A stretch of 64,000 bases of DNA, taken from the NCBI RefSeq assembly GCF_000382265.1, contig NZ_KB907977.1, forward strand, positions 62,001 through 126,000, read 5' to 3'. Position numbers and translations under genes: made by a program. The notes under the pieces are model-generated. The model was not told the DNA's origin. It ran no database searches and saw only the letters and a program-made list of their open reading frames with translations. Origin of the DNA: Yoonia vestfoldensis DSM 16212 (lineage in GTDB: Bacteria; Pseudomonadota; Alphaproteobacteria; Rhodobacterales; Rhodobacteraceae). Position 1 is the stretch's first letter, and the number at the start of each line of letters is the position of its first letter. Shown here piece after piece: positions 1-8,435 of the stretch.

Positions 1-402
1 CGCGGATCGGATATTTCGCTTATCGAGGCCCGGTTGGTCGCGACGGCCGACGCGATCCGGGAAACGGGCGCGGATGTCGTGATCGTGTCCCCGACGCCCC
101 GCACCGGCTGGGATATCGGTCAATGCCTGATGCGCAGCGTCTATTTCGGCATGGACGAATCCACTTGCGACTTTGCCTTGCAGACCGACACGGCAACAAA
201 CGCCATGCTGCGCAATGTCAGCCAAGAGGTTCCTGTCTACTGGCTCCATGACGATTTCTGCCGCGATGGCGTCTGTGATGTTCTGACGGACGGCATTTTC
301 GTCTACATGGACTTCGGGCATCTGAGCGACGAAGGCAGCGCGCATCTGGGGCGCGTGAACGATTGGATGGGACAGTTCCGGGCGATGGGACATGAGCGGT
401 AG
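1..402 (+). CDS. C-terminal part of acyltransferase with SGNH domain (5' truncated)
   Basis: The frame is open from the first base of the window, so the gene begins upstream and only about 133 residues are visible. The end contains the D-x-x-H-L-S-x-x-G signature (DFGHLSDEG) of the SGNH hydrolase domain that follows the membrane acyltransferase-3 domain in OafA/YrhL-type proteins, which O-acylate cell-surface glycans. Two cysteine pairs (CLM...CDF and FCRDGVC) are compatible with a periplasmic, disulfide-containing domain. A TTG lies at 34 but nothing suggests it is a real start. The substrate cannot be inferred, and a free-standing SGNH esterase is the alternative. Confidence 0.6.
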   Translation, partial: RGSDISLIEARLVATADAIRETGADVVIVSPTPRTGWDIGQCLMRSVYFGMDESTCDFALQTDTATNAMLRNVSQEVPVYWLHDDFCRDGVCDVLTDGIFVYMDFGHLSDEGSAHLGRVNDWMGQFRAMGHER

Positions 403-479
403 CGCACCGCGTCCAAGGGCCAGGCGCCACGATCAGGCAGCGTCCGGCGGCGTTGGACCTCGGAAAAGACCAAGCCCGA

Positions 480-1361
480 TTATTTGCCGGGGCGCGCCTG
501 GAAATAATCCAGCGGCAATTTGAGATAGTGGCGTCCGTTGCTTTCAGCCTCTGGCGCGCGACCACCGCGAATGTTGATCTGTAGCGCGGCCAGCATCAGC
601 TTGGGCAAGGGCAGCGTCGCGTCGCGTGCATCGCGGCGGGCCTGAAACGTGGCCTTGTCAGGGGCATCGGCCAGATGGATGTTCGCGCGGCGCTGTTCCG
701 CTACGGTGGCCATGCAGGCAGGCTCTCGTCCCGGCGCATAATCGTGCCCGACATAAAGACGTGTATCATCGGGCAGCGCGAGGATCCGCCCAAGGCTGTC
801 AAACAAATCCGCGGATGACCCGGCGGGGAAATCCGCGCGGCTGGTCCCGCTGTCGGGCATCATCAGCGTATCATGCACAAATGCCGCATCCCCCACCACA
901 TAGGTGACAGATGCCATCGTATGTCCGGGCGAGAAGAGCACATTCACCTTCAGACTGCCGACCATGAACGTGTCGCCATCCGCAAAGAGGCGGTCCCACT
1001 GCCGGCCGTCTGTGGCGAAATCATCGCCGAGGTTGTAGATATCCTTCCACAGCGTCTGCACCCTGACGACATGTTCACCTATGCCGGTCTGGGCACCCAG
1101 TCGATCCTTCAGCCAGACAGCGGCGGAAAAATGATCGGCGTGCGGGTGCGTATCGAGAACCCATTCGACATCGATCCCGTTGGCGCGCACATAATCGAGC
1201 ACGGTTTGCGCGTCGCGTGTCGCGGTCGCACCCGACAGCGGATCGAAATTCCAGACCGGATCGACGATCGCGCCTTTCATCGTGGCGGGGTCGTGGAAAA
1301 CATATTGCCAGCTTCCGGTCGGTTCGTCCCAGAAGGCGGCGACTTCGGGTGTATGTGTCAT
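480..1361 (-). CDS. MBL-fold metallo-hydrolase, persulfide dioxygenase/Blh-like
   Basis: A 293-residue metallo-beta-lactamase-fold protein. The metal motif T-H-P-H-A-D-H lies at residues 71-77, followed by SPGHT (about 144-148), a buried D around residue 164 and GHDY near 206, the ligand order of the glyoxalase II/ETHE1 group. Such proteins oxidise glutathione persulfide or act as Blh-like hydrolases next to BigR-type regulators; no regulator or rhodanese is adjacent here, so the substrate is inferred from family only. The start at 1361 (MTHTPEV) has AAAGGA six bases upstream and is preferred over a longer in-frame start at 1406. It is transcribed divergently from rsgA. Confidence 0.8.
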   Translation of the reverse strand: MTHTPEVAAFWDEPTGSWQYVFHDPATMKGAIVDPVWNFDPLSGATATRDAQTVLDYVRANGIDVEWVLDTHPHADHFSAAVWLKDRLGAQTGIGEHVVRVQTLWKDIYNLGDDFATDGRQWDRLFADGDTFMVGSLKVNVLFSPGHTMASVTYVVGDAAFVHDTLMMPDSGTSRADFPAGSSADLFDSLGRILALPDDTRLYVGHDYAPGREPACMATVAEQRRANIHLADAPDKATFQARRDARDATLPLPKLMLAALQINIRGGRAPEAESNGRHYLKLPLDYFQARPGK

Positions 1362-1660
1362 GTCGTATCCTTTCGGCGGCCAGCGCTCCGCCACCGCGGT
1401 GCGCATCGGGCAGGTTTTGCAACACTAATGCGTTTTGGTGCGAAAACACCAATCCCCGGGTTCGTATGCGTGGCAGACCTGCGCGACGGCAGCCACGGTC
1501 GCTTGCGCGATCCTGCGACCCCGCGCAACAGGCTTGCGGTGCGGTGCTGCCCTGCGTACGATCACCGGCACGACCAGACGAACCGGGCGGGCAAAGCCTG
1601 TTGTTCTGTGCGATAACGAAAGGGTGCTCCGATTACCGAATCCCGCGCAAGCTGCCCGCA
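1362..1660. other. Divergent intergenic region, MBL hydrolase / rsgA
   Basis: About 300 bases between two divergent genes. It holds a short perfect hairpin TTGGTG/CACCAA (1435-1452, six-base loop CGAAAA) that could be an operator, but no -35/-10 pair convinced me and no small coding frame with a Shine-Dalgarno was found. Longer frames overlapping here read through from the neighbouring genes. Confidence 0.4.
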
Positions 1661-2698
1661 ATGGTGATCGCCCCGATGCGGCTGGAAGACCTCGGATGGC
1701 ATGATGCCCAGCAGGCGCAACTGGCCCCCGAAGACGCTGATCTGACACCGGCGCGCATCGCCAATGTTCACCGCGACCGCGTGGTGGCGTTGACCGAGGC
1801 CGGACCGCTCGAGCTGACGCTAGACCCCGGCCTGACGACAGCTTCTGTCGCGGTGGGTGATTTCGTGCTTTGTGCGCCGGACCAATACCGGCTGATCCGC
1901 GTGCTGGACCGGCAGACCGAACTGTCGCGCGGCACCGAATACCACACCGGCGACAAGCAGCTGATCGCCGCCAATCTGGATACATTGTTCATCACGACAT
2001 CCTGCAACGCCGATTTCAACCCCGCGCGGCTGGAACGCTATCTGGCGCTGGCGCATGACGCGGGCGTGCGCCCTGTGATCGTGCTGACCAAGGCCGATCT
2101 GACCGACGAAGCCGACCGCTTTGCCGATCAGGCGCGTGCCTTGGGCCGCGATCTGGATGTGCTGGCGGTCAATGCCAAGGGCGCGGATCTGGTCGCGCAG
2201 TTCGCCCCCTATTGCGGGCCGGGGCAGACCGTGGCGCTGGCGGGCACCTCGGGTGTGGGCAAGACGACGATCGCCAATGCGCTGACCGGGGGCAATGCCG
2301 CGACCCGCGACATCCGCGATGATGACGCGCGCGGACGGCATACGACAACGGGACGGTCGCTGCACCGGATGCGGACGGGGGGCTGGCTGATCGACACGCC
2401 GGGCATGCGCGGGCTGGGGTTGGCGGAGGTGGGGTTCGGCATCGACGCGACCTTCCCCGAAATCTCGGAACTGGCAGAACAATGCAAATTCCGCGATTGC
2501 GCGCATGAGGGCGAGCCGGGCTGTGCCGTGCAGGCCGCTGTGAAGGCAGGACAGGTCGACCCCGACAGGCTGGCGCGCTTCAAGAAACTGAAATCCGAAA
2601 ACACACAAGCGACCGAGGCCATTGCGCTAGCCCGCGACAAGGTGCGCAAACAGGGGCGCACGGCCAAAGGCAGCAAAAAGCCGCGTCAGAAGTCCTGA
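1661..2698 (+). CDS. rsgA: Ribosome small subunit-dependent GTPase A
   Basis: A 345-residue circularly permuted GTPase that checks 30S subunit maturation. Visible elements: N-terminal OB-fold region, G4-like TKAD (about residues 142-145), P-loop GTSGVGKTT (about 200-208), the G3 motif DTPGM, and a C-terminal zinc knuckle C-x4-C-x-H-x5-C (CKFRDCAHEGEPGC). The permuted order G4-G1-G3 is diagnostic. Two starts are possible, 1661 (MVIAPM) and 1676 (MRLEDLGW); neither has a strong Shine-Dalgarno, and the second matches the usual family N-terminus better. The frame stays open far upstream, but that part is non-coding in character. The Lys-rich C-terminal tail is typical of RNA binding. Confidence 0.93.
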   Translation: MVIAPMRLEDLGWHDAQQAQLAPEDADLTPARIANVHRDRVVALTEAGPLELTLDPGLTTASVAVGDFVLCAPDQYRLIRVLDRQTELSRGTEYHTGDKQLIAANLDTLFITTSCNADFNPARLERYLALAHDAGVRPVIVLTKADLTDEADRFADQARALGRDLDVLAVNAKGADLVAQFAPYCGPGQTVALAGTSGVGKTTIANALTGGNAATRDIRDDDARGRHTTTGRSLHRMRTGGWLIDTPGMRGLGLAEVGFGIDATFPEISELAEQCKFRDCAHEGEPGCAVQAAVKAGQVDPDRLARFKKLKSENTQATEAIALARDKVRKQGRTAKGSKKPRQKS

Positions 2699-2709
2699 CG
2701 CGGGCGGGG

Positions 2710-2754
2710 AAAAACTTTTAGGCCTCCGGCGGGGATATTTGTGCTCGGAAGATG
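2710..2754 (+). repeat. Dispersed intergenic repeat R1, copy a
   Basis: Full copy of a repeat found seven times in this window: GCCTCCGGCGGGGATA from 2722, then TTTGTGCTCGGAAGATG to 2754, preceded by an AAAAACTTTTA flank. It lies between the convergent genes rsgA and the phosphatase, 11 bases after the rsgA stop. It matches copies at 5478, 34039 and 46894 in reverse complement over the whole core. Function unknown; it could act in transcript ends or simply be a mobile short repeat. Confidence 0.85.
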
Positions 2755-2767
2755 ATGAGCCCGGCGG

Positions 2768-3223
2768 CTAACCTTCGGCCCATGCGAATTGTGCATCGGT
2801 TTCCACCGCACAGGGGCGCAGCGCGCGCAAGCGGTTCAGGGCGGGGTCCGCTTCCTCGCCCGCCGCGATCATCAGGCGCAGCGCCATCATCCCCGACCGC
2901 CCGCATCCGGCGCGGCAATGCGTCAGCACCTTGCCGCCCGCGCGCAGCGTGGCAAGGGCTGCGCCTTCGATCACGGTGATATCGAGCAAAGCGGGCGTGC
3001 CATAATCCGCCACCGGCAGGTGATGCCAGCCGACCCCCGCCGCGCGCAGGACCGCGCCCAAATCGCCCGCGCCAAGGCTGTCCATTTCCTCCTGCGCGGT
3101 CATCGACACGACCAGATCGGGGCCCCAGTCCAAGAGCACCTGCAAGGCCGGCTCCACCGGCAAAGGCGACAAGGCGAGCGTGCCGCCCGCGACGGGCAAA
3201 GCGAAAATCTGAAAGTCCGACAT
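2768..3223 (-). CDS. Protein-tyrosine/dual-specificity phosphatase family protein
   Basis: A 151-residue protein with the Cys-phosphatase loop H-C-x5-R-S (HCRAGCGRS, about residues 97-105), which supplies the nucleophilic Cys and phosphate-binding Arg. A general-acid Asp is plausible in VADYGTP about 25 residues earlier. It resembles the small bacterial DSP/PTP-like proteins; substrates in this group are rarely known. The start at 3223 has GGGAG six bases upstream; an in-frame ATG at 3274 gives an unlikely basic extension. It is convergent with rsgA and divergent from dnaX. Confidence 0.8.
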   Translation of the reverse strand: MSDFQIFALPVAGGTLALSPLPVEPALQVLLDWGPDLVVSMTAQEEMDSLGAGDLGAVLRAAGVGWHHLPVADYGTPALLDITVIEGAALATLRAGGKVLTHCRAGCGRSGMMALRLMIAAGEEADPALNRLRALRPCAVETDAQFAWAEG

Positions 3224-3340
3224 CGGCTGCTCCCTATCCACCCGTAGCCTGCCCGATGGCGCAGGAAGCGGCAACAGCTTGGTGGACCTCTGCCGCGCGT
3301 GGCCCTAGGCTGCGGCATCGCCCGAATCCCGAAGGCCGCC

Positions 3341-5068
3341 ATGACCGATCAACCGCGTTACCAAGTGCTCGCCCGGAAATACCGGCCCGAAACCTTTGCC
3401 GATCTGGTGGGGCAGGATGCGATGGTGCGGACCCTGCGCAACGCCTTCGCCGCCGACCGGATCGCGCAGGCCTTCATGATGACGGGGATCAGGGGGACAG
3501 GAAAAACCACTACTGCACGCATCATCGCCAAAGGGATGAACTGTATCGGGCCTGACGGCACAGGCGGGCCCACGACCGACCCCTGCGGTGTCTGCGAACA
3601 TTGCGTGGCGATCATGGAAGGCCGCCATGTCGATGTGATGGAAATGGATGCCGCAAGCCGCACCGGCGTCGGCGATATCCGCGAAATTATCGATTCCGTG
3701 CACTACCGCGCGGCCTCGGCCCGCTACAAGATCTACATCATCGACGAAGTCCACATGCTGTCGAAGAACGCCTTCAACGCGCTGCTCAAGACGCTGGAAG
3801 AACCGCCCGCCCATGTGAAATTCATCTTTGCGACCACCGAAATCCGGCAGGTGCCGGTCACGGTCCTGTCGCGCTGCCAGCGCTTCGATCTGCGCCGGAT
3901 CGAACCCGAAACCCAGATCGCCCTGTTGCGCAAGATCGCCACCGCCGAAGGGGCGCAGATCAGCGACGATGCGCTGGCGCTGATCACCCGTGCCGCCGAA
4001 GGGTCGGCGCGCGATGCGCAATCGCTGCTGGATCAGGCGATCAGCCATGGCGCGGGCGAAACCAGCGCGGCTCAGGTCCGCGCGATGCTGGGGCTGGCCG
4101 ACCGTGGCCGTGTTCTGGACCTGTTCGACATGATCCTGCATGGCCGCGCCGCCGATGCGCTGACCGAGCTTTCGGGCCAATATGCCGATGGCGCCGATCC
4201 CATGGCCGTGCTGCGCGATCTGGCCGAGGTCTGCCACTGGGTCAGCGTCGTCAAGATCACGCCCGAGGCCGCCAACGATCCCACTATCGGCCCCGATGAG
4301 CGCGCGCGCGGTCAGGCCATGGCGGATGGTTTGCCGATGCGCGTGCTGTCACGGATGTGGCAGATGCTTCTCAAAGCGCTGGAAGAGGTGGCGATGGCCC
4401 CCAACGCGATGATGGCCGCCGAAATGGCGGTGATCCGGCTCACGCATGTGGCCGACCTGCCCAGCCCCGACGATCTGGTGCGCAAGCTCAAAGACGCGAC
4501 CCCGCCGCCATCCAGCCCCGCCCGCGTGCCGCCTGCCCCGCCTGCCCCGCCTGCGGGCGGACCCAGCGCGCGCAGCACCTCTATCACCCACGGCAGCGCA
4601 CAAACCGCCCCCGCGCTCGCCCCCGATGGCCTGCAACATTACGCGCGCTTCGAGGATGTGGTCGAACTGATCCGCCGCCACCGCGATGTCAAACTGCTGG
4701 TCGAGGTCGAAACCGGCCTGCAACTGGTGTCCTACCAGCCCGGCCGGATCACCGTGCAGCCGACCGCAGATGCGGCTTCTGATCTGGTGGGGCGTCTCGG
4801 GGCGCGTCTGCAACTTTGGACAGGCAATCGCTGGGCCATTTCGGTGGTCAGCGAAGGCGGCGCGCCGACCATCGCCCAGACCCGTGACGCCGCTGAAATC
4901 AGTCTGCGCGACGAGGCAAGCGCCCACCCGCTTGTGCAGGCCGTAATCGCAGCCTTCCCCAAGGCGCGCATCACCGATATCCGTACCGCCGCCAGCAAGG
5001 CGCAGGAGGCCGAAGCCGAGGCGTTGCCCGAGGTCGAAGACGAATGGGACCCGTTCGAGCAGGATTGA
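3341..5068 (+). CDS. dnaX: DNA polymerase III gamma/tau subunit
   Basis: The 575-residue clamp-loader ATPase of the replisome. Seen: N-terminal VLARKYRP box, Walker A GIRGTGKTT, a zinc module (Cys residues in CIGP...DPCGVCEHC), Walker B IIDEVHML, sensor loop with SRC (LSRCQRFDLRR), and domain III. A Pro-rich linker (about residues 387-408) leads to a C-terminal tau-like domain ending in acidic residues. The start at 3341 has GAAGG nearby. No A-run slippery site comparable to the E. coli dnaX frameshift signal was seen, so a separate gamma form is not predicted. First gene of dnaX-ybaB-recR. Confidence 0.95.
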   Translation: MTDQPRYQVLARKYRPETFADLVGQDAMVRTLRNAFAADRIAQAFMMTGIRGTGKTTTARIIAKGMNCIGPDGTGGPTTDPCGVCEHCVAIMEGRHVDVMEMDAASRTGVGDIREIIDSVHYRAASARYKIYIIDEVHMLSKNAFNALLKTLEEPPAHVKFIFATTEIRQVPVTVLSRCQRFDLRRIEPETQIALLRKIATAEGAQISDDALALITRAAEGSARDAQSLLDQAISHGAGETSAAQVRAMLGLADRGRVLDLFDMILHGRAADALTELSGQYADGADPMAVLRDLAEVCHWVSVVKITPEAANDPTIGPDERARGQAMADGLPMRVLSRMWQMLLKALEEVAMAPNAMMAAEMAVIRLTHVADLPSPDDLVRKLKDATPPPSSPARVPPAPPAPPAGGPSARSTSITHGSAQTAPALAPDGLQHYARFEDVVELIRRHRDVKLLVEVETGLQLVSYQPGRITVQPTADAASDLVGRLGARLQLWTGNRWAISVVSEGGAPTIAQTRDAAEISLRDEASAHPLVQAVIAAFPKARITDIRTAASKAQEAEAEALPEVEDEWDPFEQD

Positions 5069-5129
5069 CCCGCTTGCGGGGCCGCCCCCAAAGACCTATC
5101 TCAGGAACAGACCACGAGGGAGACATCCG

Positions 5130-5474
5130 ATGCTCAAAGGACTAGGCGGCCTTGGCGACATGGCCAAGATGATGAAGCAGGCGCAGGAAATGCAGGGCAA
5201 GATGGCCCAGATGCAGGACGACCTCGACCATATCATGGTCGAAGGCGTCAGCGGCGCGGGGCTCGTCAAGGCCACGGCGACGGCCAAGGGCGAATTGAAA
5301 AGCCTCGATATCGACCCGTCGATCTTCAACGGCGACGACAAGGAAGTGGTCGAGGACCTGATCCTTGCCGCGATCAAGGATGCGCAGGCCAAGGCGGCCG
5401 AACGCAGCCAGCAGGAAATGGGCAAGATGGCCGAGGCGATGGGCCTGCCTGCGGGCATGAAACTGCCCTTCTGA
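5130..5474 (+). CDS. ybaB: YbaB/EbfC family nucleoid-associated protein
   Basis: A 114-residue protein of the YbaB/EbfC family, a dimeric DNA-binding protein commonly encoded between dnaX and recR, as here. The N-terminus (MLKGLGGLGDMAKMMKQAQ) and the Met/Gln-rich helix to about residue 35 are characteristic, followed by VSGAGLVKATATAKGELKSL and the D-x-S-I-F segment. GAGGGAG precedes the start by eight bases. Sixty-one bases after dnaX. Confidence 0.93.
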   Translation: MLKGLGGLGDMAKMMKQAQEMQGKMAQMQDDLDHIMVEGVSGAGLVKATATAKGELKSLDIDPSIFNGDDKEVVEDLILAAIKDAQAKAAERSQQEMGKMAEAMGLPAGMKLPF

Positions 5475-5477
5475 TCG

Positions 5478-5523
5478 CATCTTCCGAGCCCAAATATCCC
5501 TGCCGGAGGCATCAAAGTTTTTG
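5478..5523 (-). repeat. Dispersed intergenic repeat R1, copy b
   Basis: Reverse-orientation copy: CATCTTCCGAGCCCAAAT at 5478, then ATCCCTGCCGGAGGC to 5510, followed by ATCAAAGTTTTT. It differs from copy e (34039) at one core base. It starts three bases after the ybaB stop and ends about 20 bases before recR, so it lies inside a co-directional operon. Confidence 0.85.
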
Positions 5524-5544
5524 GCGGCCAGCACATAGGCCCAC

Positions 5545-6138
5545 ATGTCGCACGGCACCGAAGACCTTGACCACCTGATCGCCATGATGGCAAAGCTGCC
5601 GGGGCTGGGGCCACGCTCTGCACGGCGCGCCGTGCTGCATATGATCAAGAAACGCAGCCTTGTGCTGCTGCCCTTGGCTGATGCCCTCCAAAAGGTCGGC
5701 GCGACGGTGCGCGAATGTCTCAACTGCGGCAATATCTGCACCGCCGATCTCTGCGACATCTGCCTGTCGGACAAACGCGCCACCGGCCAGATCGCCGTGG
5801 TCGAGGATGTGGCCGATCTTTGGGCGATGGAACGCTCGGGCGTGTTCAAAGGGCGCTATCACGTGCTGGGTGGCACGCTGTCCGCGCTTGACGCGGTCGG
5901 GCCGGACGAATTGCGCATCCCCAAGCTGATCGACAGGACTGCCGCCGAAAACGTGACCGAAGTCATCATCGCGCTGGGGGCCACCATCGACGGGCTGACA
6001 ACGGCGCATTACATCGCCGATCAACTGCCCGGTGTGACCGTCACATCGCTGGCGCAAGGCGTGCCGGTGGGCGGTGAACTCGACTACCTTGATGACGGCA
6101 CGATCACTGCGGCGCTGAATGCCCGCAAGGCCTTGTAA
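5545..6138 (+). CDS. recR: Recombination mediator RecR
   Basis: A 197-residue recombination protein that, with RecF/RecO, helps RecA load onto gaps. Seen: helix-hairpin-helix [12 protein letters not shown] (residues 17-28), the C4 zinc finger C-x2-C-x7-C-x2-C near 57-72 ([16 protein letters not shown]: Cys at each expected position), and the Toprim domain beginning [14 protein letters not shown] and containing an acidic D-x-D-like end. Length matches the family. The start has no strong Shine-Dalgarno, perhaps because the R1 repeat lies just upstream. Confidence 0.96.
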   Translation: MSHGTEDLDHLIAMMAKLPGLGPRSARRAVLHMIKKRSLVLLPLADALQKVGATVRECLNCGNICTADLCDICLSDKRATGQIAVVEDVADLWAMERSGVFKGRYHVLGGTLSALDAVGPDELRIPKLIDRTAAENVTEVIIALGATIDGLTTAHYIADQLPGVTVTSLAQGVPVGGELDYLDDGTITAALNARKAL

Positions 6139-6231
6139 GGCACCGCGCAAGATACCTTCAATTTGCCGCAGATTGGTACTGCATCCGACAGAATTCGGAC
6201 CTATGGCCAGGACCGTATGGTGGATTCTGGT

Positions 6232-7542
6232 ATGAGTAACGATAAACGGCCCAATGATTTCTCCGAACGCTTGCGACGGATCGAGGAACTCAACAAGCAG
6301 CCCCGCACGACGATTCCTTCGGAGGTGCGCAAGGACCTGACCTATGACAACAGCGGCGCGCCCGATGACAATCGGCTGCGCAATGCGATCATCTGGGCGG
6401 TGATCTGCACGGGCATGGGCACCGGCGGATATTTCGCGCTGCAGGCAGTGCCACCCGAAATGTCGGCCAGCCTTGCCGGCATCAGCGCGGTGTTTTCGTC
6501 AGGTTCCGCCGGGCAATCGACCGACACGTCCGGTGCCTTCGCCAGCGACAGCCTGCCAAGCCCCGGCACGCGCGGAGCGAACCTGCAAAGCCCTGCGATC
6601 GCCAGCACCCTGCCCGAACCGCTGGCACTGGCCGATCTTGTGACGGATGCCAGCCTGCCGGGGGACACCACGGAAATTGGTCGGATCATCCCCTTCGACC
6701 GCAATGACCAGTGCAACCTGCGTCGCCCCGGCGACGGCGAACAGATCGTCAATGTCCGTATGGAAAACGGCGCTTTGCCTGTACCTGTCCGTGCTTTTTC
6801 CGATGCCGCGATGATCGACCAACTGGCCCGCAACATCGCCGGTGTCACGCAGGAGGGTCGCCCCTATGATTGGGGCGCGCAGGTGCGTGGCGAGATGACA
6901 GGCGTCGATGTGTTCCTGACCGACACCAGCGCCCCGATCTATCTGGTGTTGCAAAATCTCGGCAAGGGGGTCGTCTGGAACGTGCAAACCGCGCCCGGCG
7001 TGACGCTGGCGCATGTGGCCATTGTGTCATCGGGATCCTCGGGCCTTGTCCGCCCGCCAGAGGCCGTCACGTTCGAGGCGCTGCTGGTCAGCGATTTCGT
7101 CCCGGAGCATGCGTTCGGTGCCGACGATACGCTCCGCGCCTGCATGATCCGTCCATGGCGTGACCCGCAACCCGACTGGGTCGCGGTCCAACAAGCCGAC
7201 GGCAACGCGTCATACAGCAATCAACTCCAGAGTATCACAACGGGCTATGCGGCCTATAACGCCTGGTACACCGGCACGCTGGGCGTCGATGCCGGCACCA
7301 ATCTGGTCGCGGCTGAAACGGCCGCCCATGTTCATGTCGGACCGATGCCAGCCGCGCCATTCACCTATCGGGGCATAAGTGGACAGGATGTATACCTGAT
7401 GCGGACCGACCATATGATCACCGGCGACCCGGTCACGCTGCAAGCGACGATCGACGCACTGCACGGCGCGCTGCTGAATGAGGCCATTGGCGGCGACGTG
7501 ACCTTGCTTGATCCCGCGCCTGTGGCACGGGTGACGCCATGA
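6232..7542 (+). CDS. Uncharacterised single-pass membrane protein
   Basis: 436 residues; I do not recognise the family. A charged N-terminal segment of about 55 residues (possible coiled coil around FSERLRRIEELNKQ) is followed by one membrane segment (about residues 52-72, NAIIWAVICTGMGTGGYFAL). A Ser/Gly/Pro-rich linker then leads to a roughly 300-residue domain, presumably periplasmic. Start 6232 (MSNDKRP) is chosen over 6163 because the longer N-terminus is not protein-like. The stop overlaps the start of the next gene (ATGA), so the two are translationally coupled and probably act together. Confidence 0.75.
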   Translation: MSNDKRPNDFSERLRRIEELNKQPRTTIPSEVRKDLTYDNSGAPDDNRLRNAIIWAVICTGMGTGGYFALQAVPPEMSASLAGISAVFSSGSAGQSTDTSGAFASDSLPSPGTRGANLQSPAIASTLPEPLALADLVTDASLPGDTTEIGRIIPFDRNDQCNLRRPGDGEQIVNVRMENGALPVPVRAFSDAAMIDQLARNIAGVTQEGRPYDWGAQVRGEMTGVDVFLTDTSAPIYLVLQNLGKGVVWNVQTAPGVTLAHVAIVSSGSSGLVRPPEAVTFEALLVSDFVPEHAFGADDTLRACMIRPWRDPQPDWVAVQQADGNASYSNQLQSITTGYAAYNAWYTGTLGVDAGTNLVAAETAAHVHVGPMPAAPFTYRGISGQDVYLMRTDHMITGDPVTLQATIDALHGALLNEAIGGDVTLLDPAPVARVTP

Positions 7543-8378
7543 AACTGCTGCGCCTCATCGTTGCGCTCTGCGTGGGGTGCGCGGCAATCGCGCTGATCGC
7601 TCTCAATATCGACAGCCTGCGGATGTCGCTGGGGTCGGACGAAAGGGCTGCCTCGAACGCGGCCGCGGTCGCGGCGGGCCAGGCGGCGCCGGATCGATTG
7701 CTTCCCGCCAGCCCCTTGCAGTTCATGCGTGACCGCAGCGCGCTGCGCGACACGTTCGGGACGGAAACCCTGTCTGCGCAACGCGTCGTCGCGATCACGA
7801 TTATCCTGCCTGTCGCTGAGCTTCTCGCTGCGGATGAAAGCTTGCCCGACCCGATCCGCCTGCCGCTCTATGCCGCGGCGCGGGCACCTGCACGGATGAT
7901 CCGCTATTGCGACGACGTGATCACCCGGTTCGCAACCGCCTGCGACGTGGCCCGCACATCCAGCCAAGTGCTGCCTGATGGCCGGATCGAGATTTCAGCC
8001 GATCTGGCCTATATTCCTGCCACGTTTCCCGGTGACCCCGTCAACGTGATCAACGGTGCCTTTTTCACTGTCGCCGTCCCGCTCCACGACATGCCGGACA
8101 GGGACAAGCCGGTGTTCAACGCCGCCGCGCGGATCGATGCGATGCGCACCGCGCAGGAGCTTTGCGATGCGGTGCGCAACGCTTTTGGCAATTGCGTGGT
8201 CTCTCGCCTTGAGCTTGCCACGGCAGAGCTTTGGATCACCGATCTGGAACGGCTGCCAGCAGGAACCAACCCGCAGCGGCTGCGGGCGACGGCAGAGATC
8301 ACGGTCTACGCCAACCAGTCCGAAACCAGCGATGAAAGGCTGCGCGATGTCCTGGGCCTGCTGGCCAGCGCGGACTGA
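7539..8378 (+). CDS. Uncharacterised exported/membrane-anchored protein
   Basis: 279 residues beginning with a hydrophobic segment (residues 4-24, LRLIVALCVGCAAIALIALN) that is either a signal anchor or a signal peptide. The rest is soluble, with four cysteines in two pairs (CDDV, CDVA; LCDA, NCVV) that could form disulfides outside the cytoplasm. Its start lies in the stop of the preceding gene (ATGA overlap), so it is the partner of that unknown protein. Family not recognised. Confidence 0.75.
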   Translation: MKLLRLIVALCVGCAAIALIALNIDSLRMSLGSDERAASNAAAVAAGQAAPDRLLPASPLQFMRDRSALRDTFGTETLSAQRVVAITIILPVAELLAADESLPDPIRLPLYAAARAPARMIRYCDDVITRFATACDVARTSSQVLPDGRIEISADLAYIPATFPGDPVNVINGAFFTVAVPLHDMPDRDKPVFNAAARIDAMRTAQELCDAVRNAFGNCVVSRLELATAELWITDLERLPAGTNPQRLRATAEITVYANQSETSDERLRDVLGLLASAD

Positions 8379-8385
8379 CAAACGC

Positions 8386-8416
8386 AAAACGCGCGCCCCA
8401 AGGGCCGCGCGTTTTT
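8386..8416. terminator. Bidirectional Rho-independent terminator
   Basis: Perfect stem AAAACGCGCG (8386-8395) with CGCGCGTTTT (8406-8415) and a ten-base loop that can itself pair CCC/GGG. U-rich on the + strand, A-rich mirrored on the other, so it can serve both convergent genes (unknown protein on +, trcR on -). Confidence 0.85.
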
Positions 8417-8435
8417 CATTCAGGCAAGCGCCGGA

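Noticed and set aside
3341-5068. Programmed frameshift in dnaX producing a gamma form
   Set aside because: No A-run or comparable slippery heptamer with a following hairpin was found in the expected region.
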